Shown here piece after piece: positions 1-6,019 of a DNA stretch of 10,274 nucleotides. Position numbers and translations under genes: made by a program. Every line of letters begins with the position of its first letter. The first letter of the stretch is position 1. Below the pieces are notes generated by a model, which saw nothing but the letters and a program-made list of their open reading frames with translations, was not told the origin of the DNA and searched no databases. This DNA comes from JBEAOO01 sp041164825 (lineage in GTDB: Bacteria > Pseudomonadota > Gammaproteobacteria > Burkholderiales > Burkholderiaceae_C): NCBI GenBank assembly GCA_041164825.1, contig JBEAOO010000124.1:1-10274 (forward strand), written 5' to 3'.

Positions 1-1195
1 CATTGAGCTGCAGGCCGCCGGTGGTGTCTTTGAGGTGGCCGTTGAAGTGCACGGTGTTGCCGCGGATGACCGTGGCGCGCAGGCTGTCGACCAGGTTGGG
101 GCCGATGGAGGCGCCACCGCCGGCGTTGTTCGAGATCACGTTGTTCTCAAAGCGCAGGCCGTCCCAGCCGTAGTGCTGCGGCGCATCGGCCAGGCGCACT
201 TCGGCATGGAATCCGCACACCAGAAACACGCCGTGGCCGCCGCAGCCCTGCACGCTGTTGCCGCGGAAGTCGGTGTTGATGAACTTGCCGGCGAACTTGG
301 CAACGTTGTCGTCCTCGGCGCCCGCGCCGGAGCGGATCACCAGGCCCGAACCTGCCGGGCTGCTGAGCACGTTGTCCTCCCACACCATGCCGCGCACGGC
401 AAACGGCGCGCTGCCCAAGCCCGCCGTGAGAAACACGCAGCCCGTGGCGCCCCACGCCGCATTGAGCGCGCGCTGCGCCGTGAAGCGGCAGCGGCGGAAC
501 GTCAGGCCGCTGCACTCGGCTTGCAGCGTGCCCACCAAGGCCCCATCGTCGCCGTCGAATTCGCAGTCCTCAAACACCACCGCGGCTGCCGTGGGGCGCA
601 CGATGTCGATGCGCACCGCTGGCCGCCAGGTGGTGGCCTCCGTGACGGCAAAACGCAGGCGACGGAACACCAGCTTCTCGTGCCCGCCGGTCCACAGCAC
701 CTGGGTGTAGGGGTTGGCGGTGGTCCACACCGGCAAGGCGGCATCGGCCGCGTCGCCCGCGGCAGCGTAGGCGTCAAACACGATGTCGGCCACACCGGGA
801 TCGAAGTTGCCCGGAAACACCGTGGTCGTGCCGCGGCGAAAGTACACCGTCTCGCCCGAGACCAGCACCGGCACGGTCAACAAGGCGGTGGTTGGCATGA
901 GCCCATCGGCCGCGTCGCTGCCCGCCAGCGGGTCGATGTAGCGCGCGGGGCGCGGGCGTTCTGGCACCACCACGGGCACCACCACGGGCGGCGTCACGAC
1001 AGGCACCACGGGGGTCACCGACGCGTTGTCGCCAGCTCCGCTGCCGCCGCCACCACAGCCCGCCAGCATCGCGCACAGGCCTGCCAGGGCGCTGCGGCGG
1101 CTGATCTGCGCGGGCACGACAAGGCACGGCGCGCTGAGGGCCACCTCACGGGTCGCGGGCAGGTCCAAATGGGAAAACGGGGCACGGGCAGTCAT
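1..1195 (-). CDS. Exported right-handed parallel beta-helix lipoprotein (3' end outside window)
   Basis: Reading the minus strand from ATG at 1195 gives 398 uninterrupted codons that leave the window at position 1. Residues 31-47 form a signal sequence: S32-R33-R34 (twin-arginine pair), a short hydrophobic stretch, then L44-A45-G46-C47, a good lipobox. A Tat-exported lipoprotein is therefore plausible. A Gly/Ser linker (48-56) and a Val/Pro spacer (60-78) follow, then Y86-I-D-P...G-S-D...D-G, the opening typical of secreted parallel beta-helix proteins. From about residue 205 there are repeated short beta-coil units of the kind VFEDCEF, LTFRRCRF, FINTDFRGN, LRFENNVISNN and TVIRGNTV, which fit PbH1-type coils. 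Family members are polysaccharide lyases, epimerases or hydrolases. The activity cannot be assigned because the sequence is incomplete and no catalytic set is recognisable. The start is uncertain: no clear Shine-Dalgarno, and a GTG at 1117 would give a shorter, more normal signal peptide beginning five residues before the Arg pair. Confidence 0.85.
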   Translation of the reverse strand, partial: MTARAPFSHLDLPATREVALSAPCLVVPAQISRRSALAGLCAMLAGCGGGGSGAGDNASVTPVVPVVTPPVVVPVVVPERPRPARYIDPLAGSDAADGLMPTTALLTVPVLVSGETVYFRRGTTTVFPGNFDPGVADIVFDAYAAAGDAADAALPVWTTANPYTQVLWTGGHEKLVFRRLRFAVTEATTWRPAVRIDIVRPTAAAVVFEDCEFDGDDGALVGTLQAECSGLTFRRCRFTAQRALNAAWGATGCVFLTAGLGSAPFAVRGMVWEDNVLSSPAGSGLVIRSGAGAEDDNVAKFAGKFINTDFRGNSVQGCGGHGVFLVCGFHAEVRLADAPQHYGWDGLRFENNVISNNAGGGASIGPNLVDSLRATVIRGNTVHFNGHLKDTTGGLQLN

Positions 1196-1207
1196 GCGCT
1201 CGATTGT

Positions 1208-1236
1208 TCAAAGCGCCCGCAGCAACAATGTGTCAA
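1208..1236 (-). promoter_or_regulatory. Candidate promoter of the beta-helix gene
   Basis: A perfect -35 hexamer TTGACA lies on the minus strand at 1236-1231. Eighteen nucleotides further on is TTTGAA, a poor -10 (3 of 6 consensus bases). If used, transcription would start only a few nucleotides before the ATG at 1195, leaving almost no leader. That would fit better with a downstream start codon. The same stretch contains TTGCT at 1225-1221, which matches a sigma-54 -12 element, but the required GG at -24 is TG here. Weak support either way. Confidence 0.25.
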
Positions 1237-1255
1237 CCCCGCTTGTTCCTGTCAT

Positions 1256-1307
1256 GTTCCCGGCCCGCGTGGGCCGAACGGCTCACGACACCCCCGAAGT
1301 GCGGGGG
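1256..1307 (-). terminator. Two GC-rich hairpins after the acyltransferase gene, possible terminator
   Basis: In the gap between the two minus-strand genes there are two perfect 6-bp stems: CCCCCG/CGGGGG (1291-1296 with 1302-1307, 5-nt loop) and CGGCCC/GGGCCG (1261-1266 with 1271-1276, 4-nt loop). The second can be extended by GTT/AAC (1256-1258 with 1277-1279) across a two-base bulge. They sit 46-97 nt beyond the acyltransferase stop. Neither is followed by a T-run on the minus strand, so these are not classical intrinsic terminators. They could be attenuators, mRNA-end structures or chance in GC-rich DNA. Confidence 0.25.
1266..1286. repeat. Copy 1 of the 21-bp repeat, upstream of the beta-helix gene
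   Basis: This copy matches 1973-1993 in the same orientation at 19 of 21 positions. Two of the palindromic positions of copy 2 are G here instead of A, so symmetry is reduced to GCCG-AA-CGGC at the core. It lies 71 nt upstream of the beta-helix ATG and overlaps the 3' arm of the 1261-1276 hairpin. Confidence 0.35.
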
Positions 1308-1352
1308 CTGCAGCGCACAGACGCCAGCGCGGCGCCGTCGCGCACACCACCG

Positions 1353-1844
1353 TCAGGGGATGAAATGAAAGCGCTCCGAGCGGGCAGCCAGTTGCGCGCG
1401 ACGCTGGTCGAGCCAGTCGTCCGTGTCGCCCAACACCCGCGCCGGGTTGCCTGCGGCCACTGAGCCGTCCGGGATGTCGCGCGTCACCACGCTGCCCGCA
1501 CCGATGACCACATCGCTGCCGATGCGCACCCCGGGCAGCACCATGGCACCCGCACCGATGAACACGCGGTCACCGATCTCCACCGTGCCGATGCGGGTGC
1601 GGTCGAGCGCGCGCTTGGTGCTGGCGTCGTGGGCCAGCAGGTACACCCGCGGCGCCAGGGTCACGTCGTCGCCAATGCGGATGTGCTCGCAGTGGCTGGG
1701 GTCGCCGTGGCTGAGGTCGATGAAAACGCTCTCGAACCAATGGAAGTTGCGGCCCACGCGCAGGCCGCGTTGCTTGAGCGCATCGAGCGGGTCGCCTTGG
1801 ATCGCACGGCGCAAGCGGCGCCAAGCTTGTCGGAGGAGGTTCAT
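1353..1844 (-). CDS. Left-handed beta-helix (hexapeptide repeat) O-acyltransferase
   Basis: This 163-residue protein resembles the WcaF/maltose O-acetyltransferase group that transfers acetyl or another acyl group from acyl-CoA to sugars in the cytoplasm. A basic, amphipathic N-terminus (residues 1-16) precedes repeated [LIV]-G-x4 turns: I57-GDDVTL, I85-G, I90-GDRVFIGAG, V106-RIGSDVVIGAG. The usual closing signature G-S-V-V-T-R-D-I-P-D-G-S-V-A-A-G-N-P-A-R-V runs from 117 to 137. H72 in LLAHDAS is in the position of the catalytic histidine of this family. Start chosen at ATG 1844 because the protein then begins MNLLRQAW, whereas the open frame up to 1970 encodes a Pro/Thr/Arg-rich stretch that looks non-coding. 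No good ribosome binding site is visible. Next to polysaccharide assembly genes, its likely job is decorating the repeat unit, but the acceptor sugar is unknown. Confidence 0.88.
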   Translation of the reverse strand: MNLLRQAWRRLRRAIQGDPLDALKQRGLRVGRNFHWFESVFIDLSHGDPSHCEHIRIGDDVTLAPRVYLLAHDASTKRALDRTRIGTVEIGDRVFIGAGAMVLPGVRIGSDVVIGAGSVVTRDIPDGSVAAGNPARVLGDTDDWLDQRRAQLAARSERFHFIP

Positions 1845-2085
1845 GGGCTGAGTGGCATGAGCGGGGTGGGTGAGCGGGTTGGTAAGAGGGGTGTGCGAGC
1901 CTGCCGTGCAGCCTGCGCGCCGCATGCGTCGTGGCCGTGTCAATGCGGCACCGCGATCACACCGGGGCACAGCGCATGAGCCGAACGGCTCACACCGCTT
2001 TGTGGGGTGCTGATGTCATGGCCGCGCCACAGTGCGCCACTAAGGTCAGCGGCTCCTCCTCGACTGCAGCGCACACGCTCCCTCC
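1845..2085. promoter_or_regulatory. Divergent intergenic region between acyltransferase and polymerase genes
   Basis: These 241 nt separate a minus-strand gene from the plus-strand cluster, so promoters in both directions are expected here. I see a perfect TTGACA on the minus strand (1943-1938) but no acceptable -10 at 16-18 nt. I see no convincing plus-strand -35/-10 pair. The main structured element is the near-palindrome at 1977-1992, listed separately. The open frames crossing this region in several phases have no protein-like features. Confidence 0.5.
1973..1993. repeat. Near-palindrome, copy 2 of a 21-bp repeat, possible operator
   Basis: TGAGCCG-AA-CGGCTCA (1977-1992) has perfect 7-bp arms around two bases. 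The 21 nt at 1973-1993 match 1266-1286 at 19 positions, and 14 nt (GCCGAACGGCTCAC) are identical. It lies 129 nt upstream of the acyltransferase ATG and 93 nt upstream of the polymerase ATG. Symmetry, size and placement fit a binding site for a dimeric regulator, but no protein can be named. Confidence 0.35.
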
Positions 2086-3615
2086 ATGGCCATCAGCCTC
2101 GCCCTCCCCGCCCGCTGGACGCCCGACCTCGGCCGCACCGTGTTGCCCGTGCTGGTGATGGCGGGCAGCCTGTTTTTGGCGATGTTGCTGGGCGCGTTGG
2201 CGGCGCTGTCGGGCGAGATCGCGGTGCTGACGGGCGTGGTGCTGGTGATTGCCGCGCTGGTGCTGGTGTACCCGCGGCTGGGCGTGTGGTGGATGTGTCT
2301 GCTCTACCCGCTGGCGCAGTTGTCGGTGATGCCGCGCCAGATCTTGGGCCTGAGCGGCCTCAATCCGCCCAATGTGCTGATGCTGGCCACCGTGTGCGCC
2401 ATCGTGCTGGCCTGGGCCGGCGCGCGCTGGCGCAACGAGCGTTGCCAGCTGCCGCCCGCGCCGCGCCCGCTGCTGTGGTTGTACGTGCTGCCCATTGGCC
2501 TGGGCATGTTGCACGGCATTCCTTCGGTGCCGCTGATTGCCGAGTACTACTACCAAATCAAGGCCGTCGCCTTCGACTCGGCCAGCACCTATGCGCGCGA
2601 TGTGTTTGTGCGGCCGATGCTGGAGGTGTTGTTTGCGCTGATGGTGGCGATGGTGTTTCGCGATGCGCGCCGCCCGCGCTACTTGCTCACGCCGGTCGTG
2701 CTCTCAGGCTGGTTGTTGTGCGGCTTGATCGTGATGGTGGTGACGCTGAGCGGCTTCGACCTGGCGGCGCTGTCGAGCACGCACAACCGCGAGACCCTCT
2801 CAGGCCTGGGCATGCACGCCAACGAACTGAGCCTGATGCTCAACAGCGTGCTGGCCATCACCTTGTTCAGCGCGCGCGGCGCCACGGGCTGGGTGCGGCT
2901 GCTGCTGGCGGTGTCGGCCGCCATGTTTGCCAGCTGCGTGGTGCTGACGTTCTCGCGCGGTGGCTTCTTGGGCCTGGGCCTGGTGTTCCTGGCCTTCATG
3001 TTCCGCTCGGCCTCGGTGCGCGCCTGGCTGGGCTCGCTGCTGCTGGCGGCGCTGGTGCTGGTGCTGATGCCGAGCGCGGCCTGGGACCGCATGTTCCTCG
3101 GCTTCGACAGCGGCGACCGCAGCGCCATGTCGGCCGGCCGCATGACCGACATCTGGCCGCACCTGATCAACATCTTTTTGGAGTCGCCGTTGATCGGCCA
3201 CGGCCTGCACGGCATCTTGTGGTCGACCCCGGCGCGCCAAGGGGTGCTCTCGGTGGCACAAGCGCACAACGCTTACCTCGGCCTGCTGGTGGAACTGGGC
3301 GTGGCGGGCTTCCTGGCGGTGATCGGGTTTCACATCTGGGCTTGGCGGCAGATCCGCGCGGCCTCGGCCGCCGTGCCACAGGCGTTTGATCGCGAGATGC
3401 TGGCTGGCTGCGCCGTCACTGTCTTGCTGCTGTTTGTGCAGGGCATGTCGGACGACCGCTTCACGCCCACCGTGCCGCAAACCTTCATGTGGTTTGCCAT
3501 TGGCGCCGGCCTGGGCACGCGGCTGCGCCGCCACCGCCGCGGCGGCGGCCGCAAACGGGCCGCCGCACGTCAGCAGCGCCCTGCCCTGAACGAGGTTGGG
3601 CATGCAGCTCGCTGA
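2086..3615 (+). CDS. O-antigen polymerase/ligase family membrane protein (Wzy-like)
   Basis: A 509-residue multi-pass inner-membrane protein of the O-antigen ligase/polymerase (Wzy_C, RfaL-like) superfamily. About 11-12 hydrophobic segments are visible, including 19-41, 45-62, 97-111, 128-143, 178-191, 200-221, 271-288, 293-306, 314-329, 400-416 and 440-453. Family landmarks are the T288-F-S-R291-G-G segment, the G351-R...W357...S-P-L-I-G-x-G stretch of a large periplasmic loop, and the A393-H394-N-A-Y-L...E403-L-G segment. Arg and His residues at these places are functionally important in studied family members. The protein ends in a strongly basic tail (480-496), expected to be cytoplasmic. 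With a flippase in the same operon, polymerase is more likely than ligase, but the two cannot be separated by sequence alone. An in-frame stop at 2041 leaves ATG 2086 as the first ATG, with no clear ribosome binding site. The 3' end overlaps the next gene by 14 nt. Confidence 0.9.
   Translation: MAISLALPARWTPDLGRTVLPVLVMAGSLFLAMLLGALAALSGEIAVLTGVVLVIAALVLVYPRLGVWWMCLLYPLAQLSVMPRQILGLSGLNPPNVLMLATVCAIVLAWAGARWRNERCQLPPAPRPLLWLYVLPIGLGMLHGIPSVPLIAEYYYQIKAVAFDSASTYARDVFVRPMLEVLFALMVAMVFRDARRPRYLLTPVVLSGWLLCGLIVMVVTLSGFDLAALSSTHNRETLSGLGMHANELSLMLNSVLAITLFSARGATGWVRLLLAVSAAMFASCVVLTFSRGGFLGLGLVFLAFMFRSASVRAWLGSLLLAALVLVLMPSAAWDRMFLGFDSGDRSAMSAGRMTDIWPHLINIFLESPLIGHGLHGILWSTPARQGVLSVAQAHNAYLGLLVELGVAGFLAVIGFHIWAWRQIRAASAAVPQAFDREMLAGCAVTVLLLFVQGMSDDRFTPTVPQTFMWFAIGAGLGTRLRRHRRGGGRKRAAARQQRPALNEVGHAAR
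3592..3595 (+). promoter_or_regulatory. Ribosome binding site deciding the start of the first glycosyltransferase
   Basis: GAGG ends six bases before ATG 3602. It favours this ATG over the in-frame TTG at 3596 and places the start inside the 3' end of the polymerase gene, which fits translational coupling. Confidence 0.6.
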
Positions 3616-4849
3616 CGCCTCAACAGCGGGCTCGGCAGCGGGTTCAACTGCGAGCACGACCGCGGCCACCGCGTCGCCAGCCCGCCCGCCCCGGGTGTGC
3701 TTCGTCAACCTGGGCGCCGTGGCCGCCCTCGACAGCGGCCATGACGACCACCCTGTGGGCGGCGAAGAGGTGCAGCACGCACTGCTCGCCAGCGCGTTTG
3801 CGGCCAAGGGCTGGGACGTCAGCCTGGTCACCCACGACCTCGGCCAAGCCGACGGCGCGCGGATCGACGGCGTGCGCGTCCACGGCTGCTATGCGCCCCA
3901 CGCCGGTTGGCCCGGGCTGCGCTTCATCACCCCGCGCTGGACGGGCCTGCACGCCGCCCTGCGACGCGCCGATGCCGACGTGTACTACACCTCCTGTGCC
4001 GGCTCGCTGATCGGCCAGGTGGCGCTGTTTGCCCAGCTCCACCAGCGGCGCACGGTCTTCCGCATTGCCTCCGACACCGACTGCGTGCCCGCGCGCGTGC
4101 TGGTGGGCACCGCCCGCGAGCGCGCGCTCTACCACTGGGGTCTGCGCCGCTGCGATGTGGTGCTGGCGCAAACGCCCTTGCAGGTCGACCTGATGCAGCA
4201 GCACCACCGCATCGCCGCCGCCTTGGCGCCGATGTTGATCGACCTGCCCGAGGACACCGCCGCCATCCAGCACGCGCCGCGCGACATCGACGTGCTCTGG
4301 GTGGCCAACTTGCGGGCGCTCAAACGCCCGGAGATGCTGGTGGAAGCGGCGCGCCAGTTGCCCCATTTGAAGTTCCACCTGGTGGGCGGCGCCACCGAGG
4401 CCGAGCCCGAGGTGGCCGAGCGGGTGACACAGGCCGCGCGCGATGTGCCCAACCTCACGCTGCATGGCCGCCGCGGCTACCGCGACACGCTGACGCTGTT
4501 TGCCCGCGCCCGCGTTTTCGTCAGCACCTCGCACACCGAAGGCTTCCCCAACACCTTCTTGCAGGCCTGGGCGCATGAGGTGCCGTCGGTGTCGTTCTTC
4601 GACCCCGACGGCTTGGTGGCCCGCCACGGGCTGGGTGCACGCATTGATGCCTTCGAGGCCTTGGTGCAAGCCATTGACCGCCTCAGCAGCGACCCCACCC
4701 ACCATGCCCACGCCGCCCAAGCCTGCCGCACCTTCATGCGCACCCGCTACCGGCGCGATGCGCTGCTGGCGCCCTACGAGCAGGCCTTCATGACGCTGCA
4801 CAGCGGCCCCACCGATGACCGCACCGGCGCACGCCCATGCTTGGCTTGA
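3602..4849 (+). CDS. Glycosyltransferase, GT-B fold, GT4-like (first of three)
   Basis: A predicted cytoplasmic sugar transferase of 415 residues. After an Ala/Ser/Thr-rich, probably disordered N-terminus (1-29), the first Rossmann domain starts at R31-VCFVNLG. It carries G53-G54-E55-E56-V-Q, the nucleotide-binding glycine loop of GT4 enzymes. The C-terminal domain starts near V231-LWVANLRALKRPE; K241-R242 are at the usual donor-phosphate position. H256-L260-VGG and E313-G-F-P-N-T-F-L-Q321 follow. In most GT4 proteins the last motif is E-x7-E, but here the second position is Gln. Length and domain order are normal for the family. Donor and acceptor sugars cannot be inferred. It sits between the polymerase and a second glycosyltransferase, so it most likely adds one sugar of the repeat unit. 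Its stop codon lies within a short tandem repeat (4834-4909). Confidence 0.9.
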   Translation: MQLADASTAGSAAGSTASTTAATASPARPPRVCFVNLGAVAALDSGHDDHPVGGEEVQHALLASAFAAKGWDVSLVTHDLGQADGARIDGVRVHGCYAPHAGWPGLRFITPRWTGLHAALRRADADVYYTSCAGSLIGQVALFAQLHQRRTVFRIASDTDCVPARVLVGTARERALYHWGLRRCDVVLAQTPLQVDLMQQHHRIAAALAPMLIDLPEDTAAIQHAPRDIDVLWVANLRALKRPEMLVEAARQLPHLKFHLVGGATEAEPEVAERVTQAARDVPNLTLHGRRGYRDTLTLFARARVFVSTSHTEGFPNTFLQAWAHEVPSVSFFDPDGLVARHGLGARIDAFEALVQAIDRLSSDPTHHAHAAQACRTFMRTRYRRDALLAPYEQAFMTLHSGPTDDRTGARPCLA

Positions 4850-4909
4850 CCCATGCTCGGCTTGACATGGCTCGCTTGACCGGACCCCTCTGACATGCCC
4901 CGCTTGATC
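4834..4909 (+). repeat. Degenerate tandem repeat across a stop/start junction
   Basis: Two adjacent 16-nt units differ at one base: CCCATGCTTGGCTTGA (4834-4849) and CCCATGCTCGGCTTGA (4850-4865). A third, CATGGCTCGCTTGA (4866-4879), follows directly. After 14 nt, a fourth related segment begins at 4894 (CATGCCCCGCTTGATCG) and is the start of the next gene. The first unit supplies the TGA of the preceding gene. The pattern suggests slippage duplication of the original junction. Confidence 0.6.
4837..4893 (+). other. Possible 18-codon leader ORF ending one base before the next start
   Basis: ATG at 4837 opens a short frame encoding MLGLTHARLDMARLTGPL and stopping at TGA 4891-4893; an internal ATG at 4867 is in the same frame. 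The next gene starts at 4895 with no Shine-Dalgarno. Ribosomes finishing this frame could restart there. It overlaps the last codons of the upstream gene and may equally be meaningless. Confidence 0.2.
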
Positions 4910-6019
4910 GAGCTCGTCATGAACTCCCTGGCCTTTGGCGGCGCCGAGCGCCACAGCGTGGGCCTGGCCAATGCGCTGTTTGCCGCGGGCCACCCGGTGC
5001 GCGTGGTGGCGCTCAGTGCCGCTGATGCGCTGCGCCAAGCGCTGCACCCGGCGGTGGCCGCACACGCCGTGATGCTGGGCCGCAGCGGCCCGCTCGACCT
5101 CAGCGCGCTGCACCGCTATCGCAGCCTCACGCGCCAGGCGCCGGCGGCGCTGACGCTCACCGTCAACCAGTACCCACTGGCCTTTGTGAGTGCGGCCACG
5201 CTGGGCCTGCGCCAGCGGCCGCCGCTGCTGCACATCTCGCACACCATCGAGCTGCCGCACGAAGATTCGCTGCTCAAGCGCCGCTTGCAAGCGCTGCTGA
5301 AACACCGCCCGCAAGCGCATGTGTATGTGTGCGAACGGCAGCGGCAGTTCTGGCGCCGCAAGGGTGTGGACGGCGCCGATCACTGCATCCACAACGGCGT
5401 GGACGTGAGCCGTTTCACCCCGCCATCGCCCGAGCAACGCCGCGCGTGGCGCGCGGCCACCGGTGTGCCCGAGGGCACCTTGCTGGTGGGCCTGTGCGCC
5501 GGCTACCGGCCCGAGAAACGCCACGACCTGCTGTTGAACGCCGTGGCCGAATTGAAGCGCCGCGGCCACGCCGTGCACGCGCTGCTGATTGGCGACGGCG
5601 CGCTGCGCCCGGCCATTGAGGCGCAGGCGCGCGCGCTGGGCGTTGAAGGCGAGCTCACGCTCACCGGCTACAGCCACGATGTGCGGCCCTGGATGGGCGC
5701 CTGCGACGCGCTCTGCCTGGTGTCCGACCACGAAACGTTTTCGCTCGCCATTCTGGAAGGCATGGCCTGCGGCCTGCCGGTGGTGGCCACGCAAGTGGGC
5801 GCGGTGGAAGAGCAAATCAACGACGGTCTCGACGGCCTGCTGGTGCCGGCCGGGGACGCCACCGCGCTGGCCGATGCGCTCTGGCAGCTCAGCGACGCGC
5901 ACCTGCGCAGCCACATGGGCTTGCGTGCCCGCCGCAAGGTGCTGGCCCGCTTTGACCTGCTGGGCATGAATGCGCGCTACCTCCACCTGGTGCGCGAGCA
6001 CAGCCAGGCGGCACCGTGA
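4895..6019 (+). CDS. Glycosyltransferase, GT4 family (second of three)
   Basis: A 374-residue, complete and canonical GT4 enzyme with a retaining GT-B fold. The N-terminal domain opens with LIELVMNSLAFGGAERH (4-20), the hallmark GGAER loop. I165-H166-N-G-V-D-x-S-R-F marks the inter-domain region, where the second domain is entered. G203-Y-R-P-E-K-R-H-D-L (203-212) is the donor-phosphate segment and includes R205, E207 and K208. G233-D-G, L256-T-G-Y and E280-T-F-S-L-A-I-L-E288 (the full E-x7-E motif) follow. No signal or membrane segment is seen, so it acts at the cytoplasmic face. ATG 4895 was chosen because the beta-strand before GGAER would be cut by the alternative ATG at 4919. No ribosome binding site is evident, so coupling to upstream translation is possible. 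The stop overlaps the GTG of the flippase gene by 4 nt. Sugar specificity is unknown. Confidence 0.93.
   Translation: MPRLIELVMNSLAFGGAERHSVGLANALFAAGHPVRVVALSAADALRQALHPAVAAHAVMLGRSGPLDLSALHRYRSLTRQAPAALTLTVNQYPLAFVSAATLGLRQRPPLLHISHTIELPHEDSLLKRRLQALLKHRPQAHVYVCERQRQFWRRKGVDGADHCIHNGVDVSRFTPPSPEQRRAWRAATGVPEGTLLVGLCAGYRPEKRHDLLLNAVAELKRRGHAVHALLIGDGALRPAIEAQARALGVEGELTLTGYSHDVRPWMGACDALCLVSDHETFSLAILEGMACGLPVVATQVGAVEEQINDGLDGLLVPAGDATALADALWQLSDAHLRSHMGLRARRKVLARFDLLGMNARYLHLVREHSQAAP

Noticed and set aside
962..1018. Short GGCACCACC-type repeats on the plus strand
   Set aside because: They are the coding sequence of the Val/Pro spacer of the beta-helix lipoprotein and not an independent repeat element.
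35..1363. 442-residue plus-strand open frame
   Set aside because: Its translation is His/Ala/Arg-rich without domains and lies antisense to the beta-helix gene, whose minus-strand frame has a signal peptide and repeat structure. Long antisense frames are expected in GC-rich DNA.
1938..1943. Perfect TTGACA on the minus strand upstream of the acyltransferase
   Set aside because: No -10-like hexamer occurs at 16-18 nt, where the sequence is GC only, so it is not called as a promoter.
1932..1947. Sigma-54-like GG-N10-GC on the plus strand upstream of the polymerase gene
   Set aside because: Only the invariant GG and GC and a few other bases match. In GC-rich DNA this occurs often by chance.
1845..1970. 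N-terminal extension of the acyltransferase by 42 residues
   Set aside because: The extra residues are Pro/Thr/Arg/His-rich without structure, and the family normally starts close to MNLLRQ. The 1844 start is preferred although no ribosome binding site supports either.
2007..3389. 460-residue plus-strand open frame overlapping the polymerase gene
   Set aside because: It lies in another frame, is Arg/Ala/Gly-rich, and lacks the membrane segments and family motifs present in the 2086-3615 frame.
3644..6001. 785-residue minus-strand open frame
   Set aside because: It runs antisense across two glycosyltransferase genes with clear GT4 motifs. Its product is low-complexity His/Gln/Ala/Arg without recognisable domains.
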